Shown: piece after piece, positions 56,228 through 63,677 of the stretch | How positions within the stretch are numbered: position 1 is the stretch's first letter | How the letters are laid out: every line of letters begins with the position of its first letter | Position numbers and translations under genes: made by a program | Assembly: GCF_024199795.1 (NCBI RefSeq) | Contig: NZ_JANADK010000001.1 | Span: forward strand, 8,556,001 to 8,620,000 | From: Bradyrhizobium sp. CCGB01 | Lineage (GTDB): Bacteria > Pseudomonadota > Alphaproteobacteria > Rhizobiales > Xanthobacteraceae | Direction of reading: 5' to 3' | DNA length: 64,000 nt | The notes under the pieces: model-generated | The model's input: the letters and a program-made list of their open reading frames with translations, nothing else | Told to the model about the DNA's origin: nothing | Database searches by the model: none

Positions 56228-57097
56228 CTAATGGTCAAGCGCGCTGGTCAGCGCCTTTATATTGTGCCTGACCATGTCAATGTAAGTGGGTGCAGGCCCC
56301 TTTTCGCCGGTCAAACCGTCCGAAATCAGGGTCCCGCCGACCTTTGCGCCGGTCTCGGCCGCGATCCGCCGGATCAGGCGGTCGTCGCTGATATTTTCCA
56401 GAAATACCGCCGGAATCCTCGCGGCCTTGATCTGGCCAATGATGGCCGCGATGTCCCGGGCGCTGGGCTCGGTTTCGGTCGAGACGCCCAGGGGGGCCAC
56501 GAACTGGACGCCATATTCGGCGGCGAAATAGCCAAAGGCATCGTGGGTCGAGATCACCTTGCGCCGCTCGGGCGGGATCTTGGCCACGGCCTCGCGGACC
56601 TCACGGTCGAGCGCCTCGAGCTTGTCCAGATAGGCCTTGGCCTGAGTGCGGAAGAACTCCGCGTCGTCAGGGTCGGCCGCAGCCAGCGCGTTGGCGATGT
56701 CGGTCACGTAGATCTTGGCATTCGGCACGGACTGCCAGGCGTGGGGATCGGCGGCCGAGCCGAGTTTTAGCGGCGCGATGCCGGCGCTTGCGGTGACGAC
56801 TTGCGCCTTGGCGCCGGACGACTGCACGAGACGCGGCAGCCAGCCTTCGAGGCCGAGCCCGTTGACGATGACGAGCTTCGCGTCCGCGATTCGCTTCGCA
56901 TCACCAGGCGCCGGCGTGTAGACGTGGACGTCGCTGTCGGCGCCGACCAGCGTGGTCAGGTTGATCCGGTCGCCGCCGACATTGCGGACGAAGTCGGCAA
57001 GGATCGAGAAGCTCGCGACGACGTTGAGCCGCTCGGCGGCATGCAGCGGCGCGGCGATCAGCAGCAGGGCAAAGACGAGAAGGAAGCGCATCCTCAC
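56228..57097 (-). CDS. Zinc ABC transporter periplasmic binding protein (ZnuA type)
   Basis: A 289-aa cluster A-I binding protein with a signal peptide (MRMRFLLVFALLLIAAPLHA). The metal ligands line up as H58, H119 (ADPHAW), H185 (STHDAFGYF) and D260 (ISDG). The third ligand is His, the zinc-type arrangement, where manganese proteins such as PsaA have Glu. It lacks the His-rich loop common in ZnuA; other operon members carry His-rich segments. It overlaps the permease stop by ATGA (four bases). Confidence 0.9.
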   Translation of the reverse strand: MRMRFLLVFALLLIAAPLHAAERLNVVASFSILADFVRNVGGDRINLTTLVGADSDVHVYTPAPGDAKRIADAKLVIVNGLGLEGWLPRLVQSSGAKAQVVTASAGIAPLKLGSAADPHAWQSVPNAKIYVTDIANALAAADPDDAEFFRTQAKAYLDKLEALDREVREAVAKIPPERRKVISTHDAFGYFAAEYGVQFVAPLGVSTETEPSARDIAAIIGQIKAARIPAVFLENISDDRLIRRIAAETGAKVGGTLISDGLTGEKGPAPTYIDMVRHNIKALTSALDH

Positions 57098-57963
57098 GCC
57101 TCCAGATGCCGGCCGGGAAACATCTGCCTGACGACGCCGCCGACGCGGCCGAACAGCACGGAGACGATGTAGATCCCCGTCGCGACCAGGATGATCGCGG
57201 GGCCTGAAGGCACGCGGGTCTGGAACGACAGCACGAGGCCGGCATAGCCCGAGACAGCGGCGGCGACGACCGCGATGCAGATCATGACGGTGAGGTCGCG
57301 CGACCAGAACCGCGCAATGCCCGCCGGCAAAATCATCAATCCCACCGCCAGCAGCGTGCCGAGCGCCTGAAAGCCGTTGACGAGGTTGATCACGACCAGC
57401 GCGAGAAAGGCGAGATGCGCCGGCCCACCGGCGCGGCTGACCGTGCGCAGAAACAGCGGATCGACGCTCTCGATCACCAGCGGCCGATAGATCACCGCGA
57501 GCACCAGCAGCGTCACCGTGGCGTTGAAGGCGACCACCAGCAATGTCTGGTCGTCCATCGCGAGGATGTTGCCGAACAGCACGTGCAACAGGTCGATGTT
57601 GGTGCCCTTGATCGAGACGATGGTGACGCCGAGCGCCAGCGAGGCCAGATAGAAGGTCGCGAGCGAGGCGTCCTCCTTCAGCCCGGTCGAACGCGCGACG
57701 ACGCCGGCGAGGATCGCGACGGCAAAGCCGGCGATCAGGCCGCCGGCCGTCATCGCGAACAGATTGAGGCCGGAGAGCAGGAAGCCTACGGCCGCGCCGG
57801 GCAGGATCGCATGCGCCATGGCATCGCCGACGAGGCTCATCCGCCGCAGCATCAGGAACACGCCTATCGGCGCACCCGCCAGCGACAGCGCTATCACGGC
57901 GGCGAGCGCCCGCCGCATGAACTCGAATTCGGTGAACGGGCCGATCAGCGCGTCATAGACCAT
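57094..57963 (-). CDS. Zinc/metal ABC transporter permease (ZnuB type)
   Basis: A 289-aa membrane protein with about eight helices, including the ABC-3 family stretch GVFLMLRRMSLVGDAMAHAILPGAAVGFLLSGLN and the late SFQTRVPSGPAIILVATGIYIV. It forms the channel of the zinc importer with the ATPase gene just upstream (seven bases) and the binding protein downstream (overlap of four bases). Confidence 0.93.
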   Translation of the reverse strand: MVYDALIGPFTEFEFMRRALAAVIALSLAGAPIGVFLMLRRMSLVGDAMAHAILPGAAVGFLLSGLNLFAMTAGGLIAGFAVAILAGVVARSTGLKEDASLATFYLASLALGVTIVSIKGTNIDLLHVLFGNILAMDDQTLLVVAFNATVTLLVLAVIYRPLVIESVDPLFLRTVSRAGGPAHLAFLALVVINLVNGFQALGTLLAVGLMILPAGIARFWSRDLTVMICIAVVAAAVSGYAGLVLSFQTRVPSGPAIILVATGIYIVSVLFGRVGGVVRQMFPGRHLEA

Positions 57964-57969
57964 CTGTGA

Positions 57970-58728
57970 TCACGCCGCCCGCGAACCGACTTCGTCAGCC
58001 GCGCACGCAGCGGCACTGTCGTCAAAGGCCTCGCACATCCGCATCGCAACCATCAGATTTTCGGGCGTCAGCACCTCCGCCGTCGGGCCCCACGCCACGG
58101 GACCGCGCGCCAGCACCAGGGTCTCGGTGAAATGGTTGCGCACCATCTCCATGTCGTGCAGCGCGGCGAGCACGGTGCGGCCCTCGCCGTGCCAGTGCTT
58201 CACCAGCGCGAGCAGGTCGGTCGTGGTCTTGCTGTCGATGGCGTTGAAGGGCTCGTCGAGCACGATCAGGCGTGCATCCTGGAGCAGCACGCGCGCGAAC
58301 AGCACGCGCTGCATCTGCCCGCCCGAGAGCGTGCCAATGGGGCGGTTCTCGAAGCCATTGAGGCCGACGGCTGCGATCGCGCGCAAGATCTTCCCGCGGG
58401 CGGCCTTGCCGATGCCGCCGAACAGGCCGGTGCCGCGCCACAGCCCGGTGCCGACGAAATCGAACACCGAGATCGGGAAGCTGCGGTCGATCTCCGCGCT
58501 CTGCGGCAGATAGGCGATGTCCCTGCTGTCGAGCCCGCCAAGATGGATGCTGCCGTCGAGCGGCCGGACAATGCCGACGATGCCGCGCAGCAGCGTCGAT
58601 TTGCCGGCGCCGTTCGGGCCGATCACGGCAACCAGCGCACCGGCGGCGACCTCGCCGTTGAGATGATGCACGGCCGGATGGCGGTCATAGCCGAGCGTGA
58701 CATTGTGAAAGTGCAGCGCCGCCGCCAT
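57970..58728 (-). CDS. Zinc/metal ABC transporter ATP-binding protein (ZnuC type)
   Basis: About 252 aa from ATG 58728 (GTG 58734 is an alternative). Walker A GPNGAGKSTLL near residue 40, signature LSGGQMQRV near 140, Walker B RLIVLDEPFNAID and the H-loop His in ALHDMEMV. It powers the importer. GAGGTGA lies five bases before the ATG. It follows the His-rich microprotein gene directly. Confidence 0.94.
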   Translation of the reverse strand: MAAALHFHNVTLGYDRHPAVHHLNGEVAAGALVAVIGPNGAGKSTLLRGIVGIVRPLDGSIHLGGLDSRDIAYLPQSAEIDRSFPISVFDFVGTGLWRGTGLFGGIGKAARGKILRAIAAVGLNGFENRPIGTLSGGQMQRVLFARVLLQDARLIVLDEPFNAIDSKTTTDLLALVKHWHGEGRTVLAALHDMEMVRNHFTETLVLARGPVAWGPTAEVLTPENLMVAMRMCEAFDDSAAACAADEVGSRAA

Positions 58729-58730
58729 GG

Positions 58731-58979
58731 TCACCTCATCGCCAGGAAGACCACGCCCCAGAGCACGGCGCAGACGGCAAGTGCGGCCGCGAGGCGGCCC
58801 GCCAAGGTCATGCGCAGGATCGACCAGGGCGCGTCCTGGGCCGGATGCGGCGAGGCCGCATCGTGGACATGGGCGTGGGTGTGGTCGTGCCCGTGCGAAT
58901 GCCCGTGGTCGTGGGTATGGCCGTGGGAGTGGCCATGAGCATGGTCGTGATGATGGGCGTGGGACGCGGCGGGAACCAT
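58731..58979 (-). CDS. Histidine-rich membrane microprotein, first gene of the zinc operon
   Basis: An 82-aa protein. Residues 7-39 alternate His with Ala, Gly, Asp, Ser or Thr (18 His in 33 residues); a 19th His follows at 45. Residues 56-81 form one membrane helix (LRMTLAGRLAAALAVCAVLW). It has no cleavable signal. The His tail is therefore presented at one side of the membrane, close to the metal importer encoded next. A likely role is to buffer or hand over zinc (inference). The Zur-like operator lies just upstream. It is a small orphan that similarity-based annotation can easily miss. Confidence 0.78.
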   Translation of the reverse strand: MVPAASHAHHHDHAHGHSHGHTHDHGHSHGHDHTHAHVHDAASPHPAQDAPWSILRMTLAGRLAAALAVCAVLWGVVFLAMR

Positions 58980-58983
58980 GCCG

Positions 58984-59006
58984 AAGACGTTATATTATAA
59001 CATTAC
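58984..59006 (-). promoter_or_regulatory. Zur-like operator of the zinc operon
   Basis: The core GTTATATTATAAC (58989-59001) is a perfect palindrome about position 58995, and the right arm extends as TATAACATTAC. This fits the Zur box form ATGTTATA-N-TATAACAT. It is AT-rich in a GC-rich region and sits 10 bases before the microprotein start, where repressor binding would block the operon. Confidence 0.85.
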
Positions 59007-59023
59007 GCCTGTCCACGGCCGGC

Positions 59024-59524
59024 TCAGGGCTTGCCGATCACCATCGCGATGGCGGCGGCGACGAAGGGGAACGGCACCGAGACGGCGCAGCGGAACCAGA
59101 CGAAGCGGGCCGGCATGAACGGAATTTCCCACAAGATCACCCGCTGGAAGGCGAACAGGGCCCAGGCGACGACATAGGCGACCACCTGGGGCACGCCGCC
59201 CCCGGATTTCAGCGCCACAGTGCCGATGGAGAAGCCGATCACAGGCCCGCCCGGCGTGGCGGCGCCGGCGACCACGGCGCTCGCAACCCCGAGCCAGCCG
59301 CTGTCCGGCCCGAGCCAGCCGGTGATCACCTCCTGCGGGATGATGGCGGCGATGTAGCCGGAGCCGATCACGCCCAGCGCAATCCGCGGCACGATGTTGA
59401 TGAAGTCCATCGAGCCTTCGCGCAGCGAGGCCTTGAACACCGGAGGGCCGCGGCGGAAGGCGATCAGGCCGACGCCGAACACCGAGCCCCACAACAGGAT
59501 GTCGATGAGAAGCGCGGCGCTCAA
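59024..59524 (-). CDS. ArsP/DUF318-type permease, C-terminal half
   Basis: A 166-aa protein with about four helices (for example GVGLIAFRRGPPVFKASLREG, then ASAVVAGAATPGGPVIGFSIG). The permease family of ArsP-like exporters is usually a single protein of two similar halves; here two short genes share the roles. It overlaps the upstream half by ATGA, so both are translated together. Metal or metalloid efflux is likely from the family, and the site beside a zinc operon is suggestive, but the substrate is unknown. Confidence 0.72.
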   Translation of the reverse strand: MSAALLIDILLWGSVFGVGLIAFRRGPPVFKASLREGSMDFINIVPRIALGVIGSGYIAAIIPQEVITGWLGPDSGWLGVASAVVAGAATPGGPVIGFSIGTVALKSGGGVPQVVAYVVAWALFAFQRVILWEIPFMPARFVWFRCAVSVPFPFVAAAIAMVIGKP

Positions 59525-60132
59525 GTCTCGTCATCCTTCGCGGCCGGCTGCGGATAGACCCGGACATAGACGAAGCGGCCGAGCGCGCCGGCGAGCACCG
59601 GCAGCGGCAGCGAGATCAGGATCCGCCACAGCGTGAAGTCGGTGCCCATGATCGGGATTTCCCAGGCCACCGCCCGGCCGTAGCCGATCAGGGTCCAGCT
59701 CACGACCATGGCGATGGTGGCGCCGAAATCGGCGCCGACCGCGAGCAGCGCGCTCGCCACCGGATAGGCGGTGAAGGGTCCGCCCGGGAGAATTGCGCCG
59801 AAGGCCGTGCCGATCAGAAGACCCATCAGGCCGGATTTCGGCCCGAGCGAGCGCGAGACTTTTTCGTGCGGCAGGATTTCGGAGATGAAGGCCCCGAGCA
59901 GGCAGCCCGCCAGCACGCGCGGCAGGATGCCGCCGAACAGCGAGAGGTCGTGCGTGAGAATCTCAAGGACACCGTCGGTGCCGTCACGGCGCCAGACCAG
60001 GCCCGCGCTCACCGCCACCAGCGCCGCGATGATGATGGTCGACCAGCCGATCGGCTTGCGCACACGCCCCGGCCGCGGCTCGGACTCCGCGTCCTCGGCA
60101 GGCGCCGGATTGTTCGGGGAAGGTTCTGACAA
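59521..60132 (-). CDS. ArsP/DUF318-type permease, N-terminal half
   Basis: About 203 aa if begun at TTG 60132. The open frame runs on upstream without a good start codon or ribosome site, so the start is uncertain. A soluble, Pro-rich and acidic N-terminus (SEPSPNNPAPAEDAESEPRP) precedes four or five helices (STIIIAALVAVSAGL; LLIGTAFGAILPGGPFTAYPVASALLAVGADFG). The PGGP motif occurs in both halves, consistent with a split internal duplication. Overlaps the next gene by four bases. Confidence 0.68.
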   Translation of the reverse strand: MSEPSPNNPAPAEDAESEPRPGRVRKPIGWSTIIIAALVAVSAGLVWRRDGTDGVLEILTHDLSLFGGILPRVLAGCLLGAFISEILPHEKVSRSLGPKSGLMGLLIGTAFGAILPGGPFTAYPVASALLAVGADFGATIAMVVSWTLIGYGRAVAWEIPIMGTDFTLWRILISLPLPVLAGALGRFVYVRVYPQPAAKDDET

Positions 60133-60247
60133 CGGGTGTGGGGCGGCTCGAGGGTGATGCCCATCCTGATTAAGGGTGCCGCCGAGGTGATGCAAACGGT
60201 ACGATGACAGACCTGTGCGCGCACCGCGCAGGGCAATTCCGCACAGC

Positions 60248-60277
60248 AAAAAGGCGGCCGCGTGAGCGACCGCCTTT
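60248..60277 (-). terminator. Rho-independent terminator of the superoxide dismutase gene
   Basis: On the minus strand AAAGGCGG(T)CGC pairs with GCG(G)CCGCCTTT around a 4-nt loop and ends in TTTTT (60252-60248), 28 bases after the sod stop. Confidence 0.85.
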
Positions 60278-60305
60278 CTCGATGTCGTCAGTCCGAGGCG
60301 ACGAC

Positions 60306-60902
60306 TTACGCCTTGTTGAACAGGGACTCGACGTATTCCCAGTTCACGAGGTTCTCGACGAACGCCTTCAGATAGTCCGGACGGCGGTTGCGATAGTCGA
60401 TGTAGTAGGAGTGCTCCCAGACGTCGCAGCCGAGGATCGGCGTGGCGCCGTGCACCAGCGGATTCTCGCCGTTCGGGGTCTTGGAGATTTCGAGCTTGCC
60501 GTTCTTGACCTGGAGCCAGCACCAGCCGGAGCCGAACTGGCCGACGCCGGCCGCCTGGAAGTCGGTCTTGAACTTCTCGAAGCCGCCGAGGTCCTCGTTG
60601 ATCTTCTTCTCGAGCTTGCCGGGCAGCTTGGTGCCGCCACCGTTGGGCTTCATCCAGCTCCAGAAGTGGATGTGGTTGTAGTGCTGACCGGCATTGTTGA
60701 ACACGGCGGGGTTCTTGCCGAACGAGCCCTTGACGATCTCCTCAAGGGACTTGCCTTCCCATTCGGTCCCCTTGAGCGCGTTATTGCCGTTGGTGACGTA
60801 GGCCTGATGATGCTTGTCGTGGTGGAATTCCAGCGTCTCCTTCGACATGAACTGGCCGAGGGCGTCATAGGCGTAAGGGAGGGGGGGCAGCGTAAAGGTC
60901 AT
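60306..60902 (-). CDS. sodB: Superoxide dismutase, Fe type
   Basis: A 198-aa Fe/Mn superoxide dismutase that converts superoxide to peroxide and oxygen. The metal ligands are His in LEFHHDKHHQAY, His in HYNHIHFW, Asp and His in CDVWEHSYYIDY. The phrase NNAGQHYNH has Gln where Fe-type enzymes carry the second-sphere Gln, so Fe (or cambialistic) is favoured. Cytoplasmic (no signal). Monocistronic with a good terminator. Confidence 0.93.
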   Translation of the reverse strand: MTFTLPPLPYAYDALGQFMSKETLEFHHDKHHQAYVTNGNNALKGTEWEGKSLEEIVKGSFGKNPAVFNNAGQHYNHIHFWSWMKPNGGGTKLPGKLEKKINEDLGGFEKFKTDFQAAGVGQFGSGWCWLQVKNGKLEISKTPNGENPLVHGATPILGCDVWEHSYYIDYRNRRPDYLKAFVENLVNWEYVESLFNKA

Positions 60903-61136
60903 GGGTTGTTGTCCGCGACTGATGGGGAACTGGCTTAACGGCGACTCTTATAGAAGGTTCCAGGGCCGTTAAATACCGCCAATTTGCGAAAATGCCAGAT
61001 GCGGCGGTTTGGCCGGATTGCATAAAAACATCGCGAGCCTGAGGGGCGCTTCAACCCGTCCGTAAAATATCATTGCCTTTGAGGCGCTTATGGCAGAACG
61101 AACGCACCACGGCGCGGAGATGCGAAAGAGAGCACG

Positions 61137-61664
61137 ATGAGCATCGAGATCGACATTTTGAACGGCGATGCTTCCTGGCGCATCGCGGAGCCGCTGCATC
61201 AGGCGGTCTGGGGACCGCAGATGGTCGCAGACAAGCCCTGGGCCAATGTCAAATGGGCCAATGCCGATTTGCGTGTGCTGATCGAGACGCCCGAGGACGG
61301 CCTCGTCTGCCATGTCGGCATCTACTTCCGCACCATCACCTGGAACGGGCAGAAGGTGCATATCGGCGGCATCGGCGGGGTCTGCACGCGCGAGGACCGG
61401 CGCGGCCGCGGTTATGCGACGGTGGCGATCGACGCGGCCGTGCATACCATGCGCGCCAACGAGGCCGTTCGCTTCGCGCTGCTGTTCTGCGAACCACACA
61501 ATTTTGCATTCTACCAGACCCGAAGCTGGCTGCCCTTCCAAGGCGAGGTCTATTGCGAGCAGCCGGAGGGGCGGATCCGCTTCACCCACATGGCGCCCTA
61601 CGTCTTCAACATCGTCCGCGCGCCGACGCTGGGCACCATCGACCTATGCGGCCTGCCCTGGTGA
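61137..61664 (+). CDS. GNAT family N-acetyltransferase
   Basis: A 175-aa acetyltransferase. The acetyl-CoA site is GGIGGVCTREDRRGRGYATVAI (RxxGxG), preceded by GLVCHVGIYFRTITW and followed by FALLFCEPHNFAFYQ, an order like that of aminoglycoside 2'-N-acetyltransferases and some NodA-like enzymes. The real substrate is unknown. ATG 61137 has GAGAG upstream. Divergent from sodB. Confidence 0.83.
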   Translation: MSIEIDILNGDASWRIAEPLHQAVWGPQMVADKPWANVKWANADLRVLIETPEDGLVCHVGIYFRTITWNGQKVHIGGIGGVCTREDRRGRGYATVAIDAAVHTMRANEAVRFALLFCEPHNFAFYQTRSWLPFQGEVYCEQPEGRIRFTHMAPYVFNIVRAPTLGTIDLCGLPW

Positions 61665-61746
61665 GCCCTGCGTGAGCGAAGGACTGGCGCGAAGGTGCTG
61701 CGCCCTATAAAATGTCGATCATCATCCAATATTCCGCCCGGTGAAC

Positions 61747-63129
61747 ATGACGATCGACGCCTCCGCAGACGCCGCGCCGCGTGCCCCGGTCGCCTCCCCC
61801 ATCGCCAGCCTGCTGACGGCGCCGATCCTGCCGACGCTGCTGCGGCTCGCGATCCCCAACATGATCGCGATGGTCGGAAGCACGCTGGTTGCGATTGCCG
61901 AGACCTCCTATATCGGCCGGCTCGGCACCATCCCGCTCGCGGCGATCGCGCTGGTGTTTCCGTTCGCGATGCTGACGCAGATGATGAGCGCGGGCGCGAT
62001 GGGCGGCGGCGTTTCGTCCGCGATCAGCCGCGCGCTCGGCGCAGGAGATCGTGAGCGGGCGGCGACGCTGGCGCTGCATGCCGCCATCATCGGTCTCTGC
62101 GGCGGACTGTTCTTCACGGTGATGATGCTCGCCTTCGGCCGCTCGTTCTTCACGCTGCTCGGCGGCCGCGAGCGCGTGCTCGAGGAGGCCTCCGGCTATT
62201 CGCAAGTGCTGTTCTCCGGCGCGGTCGCGATCTGGCTCGTCAACACGCTGGCCTCGGTGATTCGCGGCACCGGCGACATGCGCCTGCCTTCGATGACGCT
62301 GATCGGGGCAAGCGCGCTCCAGATCGTGCTTGGCGGCACGCTGGGGCTCGGCCTGTTCGGCGTGAAGCAGTTCGGCATGCCCGGCGTCGCCGCCGGCCAG
62401 TTGATCGCGTTCACCTGCGCCGCGATCTTCTTCCTCTGGTATCTTCTGTCCGGCCGCAGCCGGCTCCCGCTGCAGGTCCGCGCCTTTCATTTCGAGCGCG
62501 CGATGTTCCTGGATATCCTCAAGGTCGGCGCGGTCGCCTGCCTGTCGCCGCTCCAGACCGTGCTCACCATCTTGATCTTCACGAAGATCCTCGCGACCTT
62601 CGGCACCGAGATGCTCGCCGGCTACGGCATCGGCTCGCGGCTGGAATTTCTGCTGATCCCGATCACCTTCGCCTTCGGCATCGCCTCGGTGCCGATGGTC
62701 GGCATGGCAATGGGCGCCGGACATGTGAAACGCGCGCGGCGCGTGGCCTGGACCGCCGCTGCGGCGTCGGGACTTACCGTTGGCCTGATCGGGCTCGTCG
62801 TCGCGCTCGATCCCGCGCTGTGGGTGTCGCTCTTCACTGGAGACCCCGGCGTCACCGCGGCGGCGCACAGCTATTTCCACTGGGCAGGCCCGGCCTTCAT
62901 GTTCTTCGGCATCGGCGTGTCGCTTTATTTCTCCTCGCAAGGCGCGGCGCGCGTCGGCGGTCCGGTGCTCGCCTCTACCGCGCGGCTGCTGATCGTCGCG
63001 ATCGGCGGCGTCGGCCTGATGACGGCGCAGGCGCCGGCCTGGACGTTGTTCGCGCTGGTCGGCGGCGCCATGGTCGTGTTCGGGCTTTCGACCGCAGCCT
63101 CGGTCGCCTTCGCGCGCTGGGGCAAATGA
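61747..63129 (+). CDS. MATE family efflux transporter
   Basis: About 460 aa from ATG 61747 (GTG 61741 is possible). Twelve membrane helices; the MATE features include PTLLRLAIPNMIAMVGSTLVAIAETSYIGRLGT near the N-terminus and the internal half-repeat after LKVGAVACLSPLQTVLTILIF. It expels drugs or metabolites by Na+ or H+ antiport. Preceded by a GNAT gene on the same strand (82-base gap). Confidence 0.93.
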   Translation: MTIDASADAAPRAPVASPIASLLTAPILPTLLRLAIPNMIAMVGSTLVAIAETSYIGRLGTIPLAAIALVFPFAMLTQMMSAGAMGGGVSSAISRALGAGDRERAATLALHAAIIGLCGGLFFTVMMLAFGRSFFTLLGGRERVLEEASGYSQVLFSGAVAIWLVNTLASVIRGTGDMRLPSMTLIGASALQIVLGGTLGLGLFGVKQFGMPGVAAGQLIAFTCAAIFFLWYLLSGRSRLPLQVRAFHFERAMFLDILKVGAVACLSPLQTVLTILIFTKILATFGTEMLAGYGIGSRLEFLLIPITFAFGIASVPMVGMAMGAGHVKRARRVAWTAAAASGLTVGLIGLVVALDPALWVSLFTGDPGVTAAAHSYFHWAGPAFMFFGIGVSLYFSSQGAARVGGPVLASTARLLIVAIGGVGLMTAQAPAWTLFALVGGAMVVFGLSTAASVAFARWGK

Positions 63130-63238
63130 ACGCAGGCAAAATACGGGCAGGCGAATAAGCTCAGAAATGTGATTCCATCAGGCGTTGCACTCGCCCGATT
63201 TGCTGCTATGGAGGCGCCTCCATTCCGGGACTCTCTCC

Positions 63239-63673
63239 ATGACATTCAGATTCGCCGCTCTCATCATCATTCTGGCTGCACTGTTCGGCACGGCTTCCGC
63301 CCAAGCGCAGAGCGCCGACGGGACCTGGCTCACCCAGGCCGGCGATGCTCGCGTCAAGATCAGCAAATGCGGCGGCGGCATCTGCGGCCACATCGTATGG
63401 CTGCGCGAGCCCATGGACACCGCGACCGGCCAGCCCGCCACCGACAGCAAGAACCCCAATCCCGCGCTCACCAGGCGCCCGATGATCGGCTTGCCATTGT
63501 TCAGCGGCATGCAGCCGACGGCTCCGAACAAATGGTCGGGCCAGATCTACAATGCCGACGACGGCGGCACCTATGCGAGCAGCGTCACTGTGACAGGCGC
63601 GGACGCGCTACGGGTCGAAGGCTGCGTCGGCGCACTCTGCGGCGGCGAGACCTGGACGCGCGCGGGGCGCTAG
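63239..63673 (+). CDS. DUF2147 family secreted protein
   Basis: A 144-aa periplasmic protein: signal peptide (MTFRFAALIIILAALFGTAS, then AQAQ), then a beta-rich domain with GTWLTQAGDARVKISKCGGGICGHIVWL, the phrase typical of DUF2147, and a later cysteine pair (GCVGALCGGETWTR). The four Cys may form two disulfides. The role is unknown. Convergent with the partial gene at the window edge. Confidence 0.85.
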   Translation: MTFRFAALIIILAALFGTASAQAQSADGTWLTQAGDARVKISKCGGGICGHIVWLREPMDTATGQPATDSKNPNPALTRRPMIGLPLFSGMQPTAPNKWSGQIYNADDGGTYASSVTVTGADALRVEGCVGALCGGETWTRAGR

Positions 63674-63677
63674 CAAC

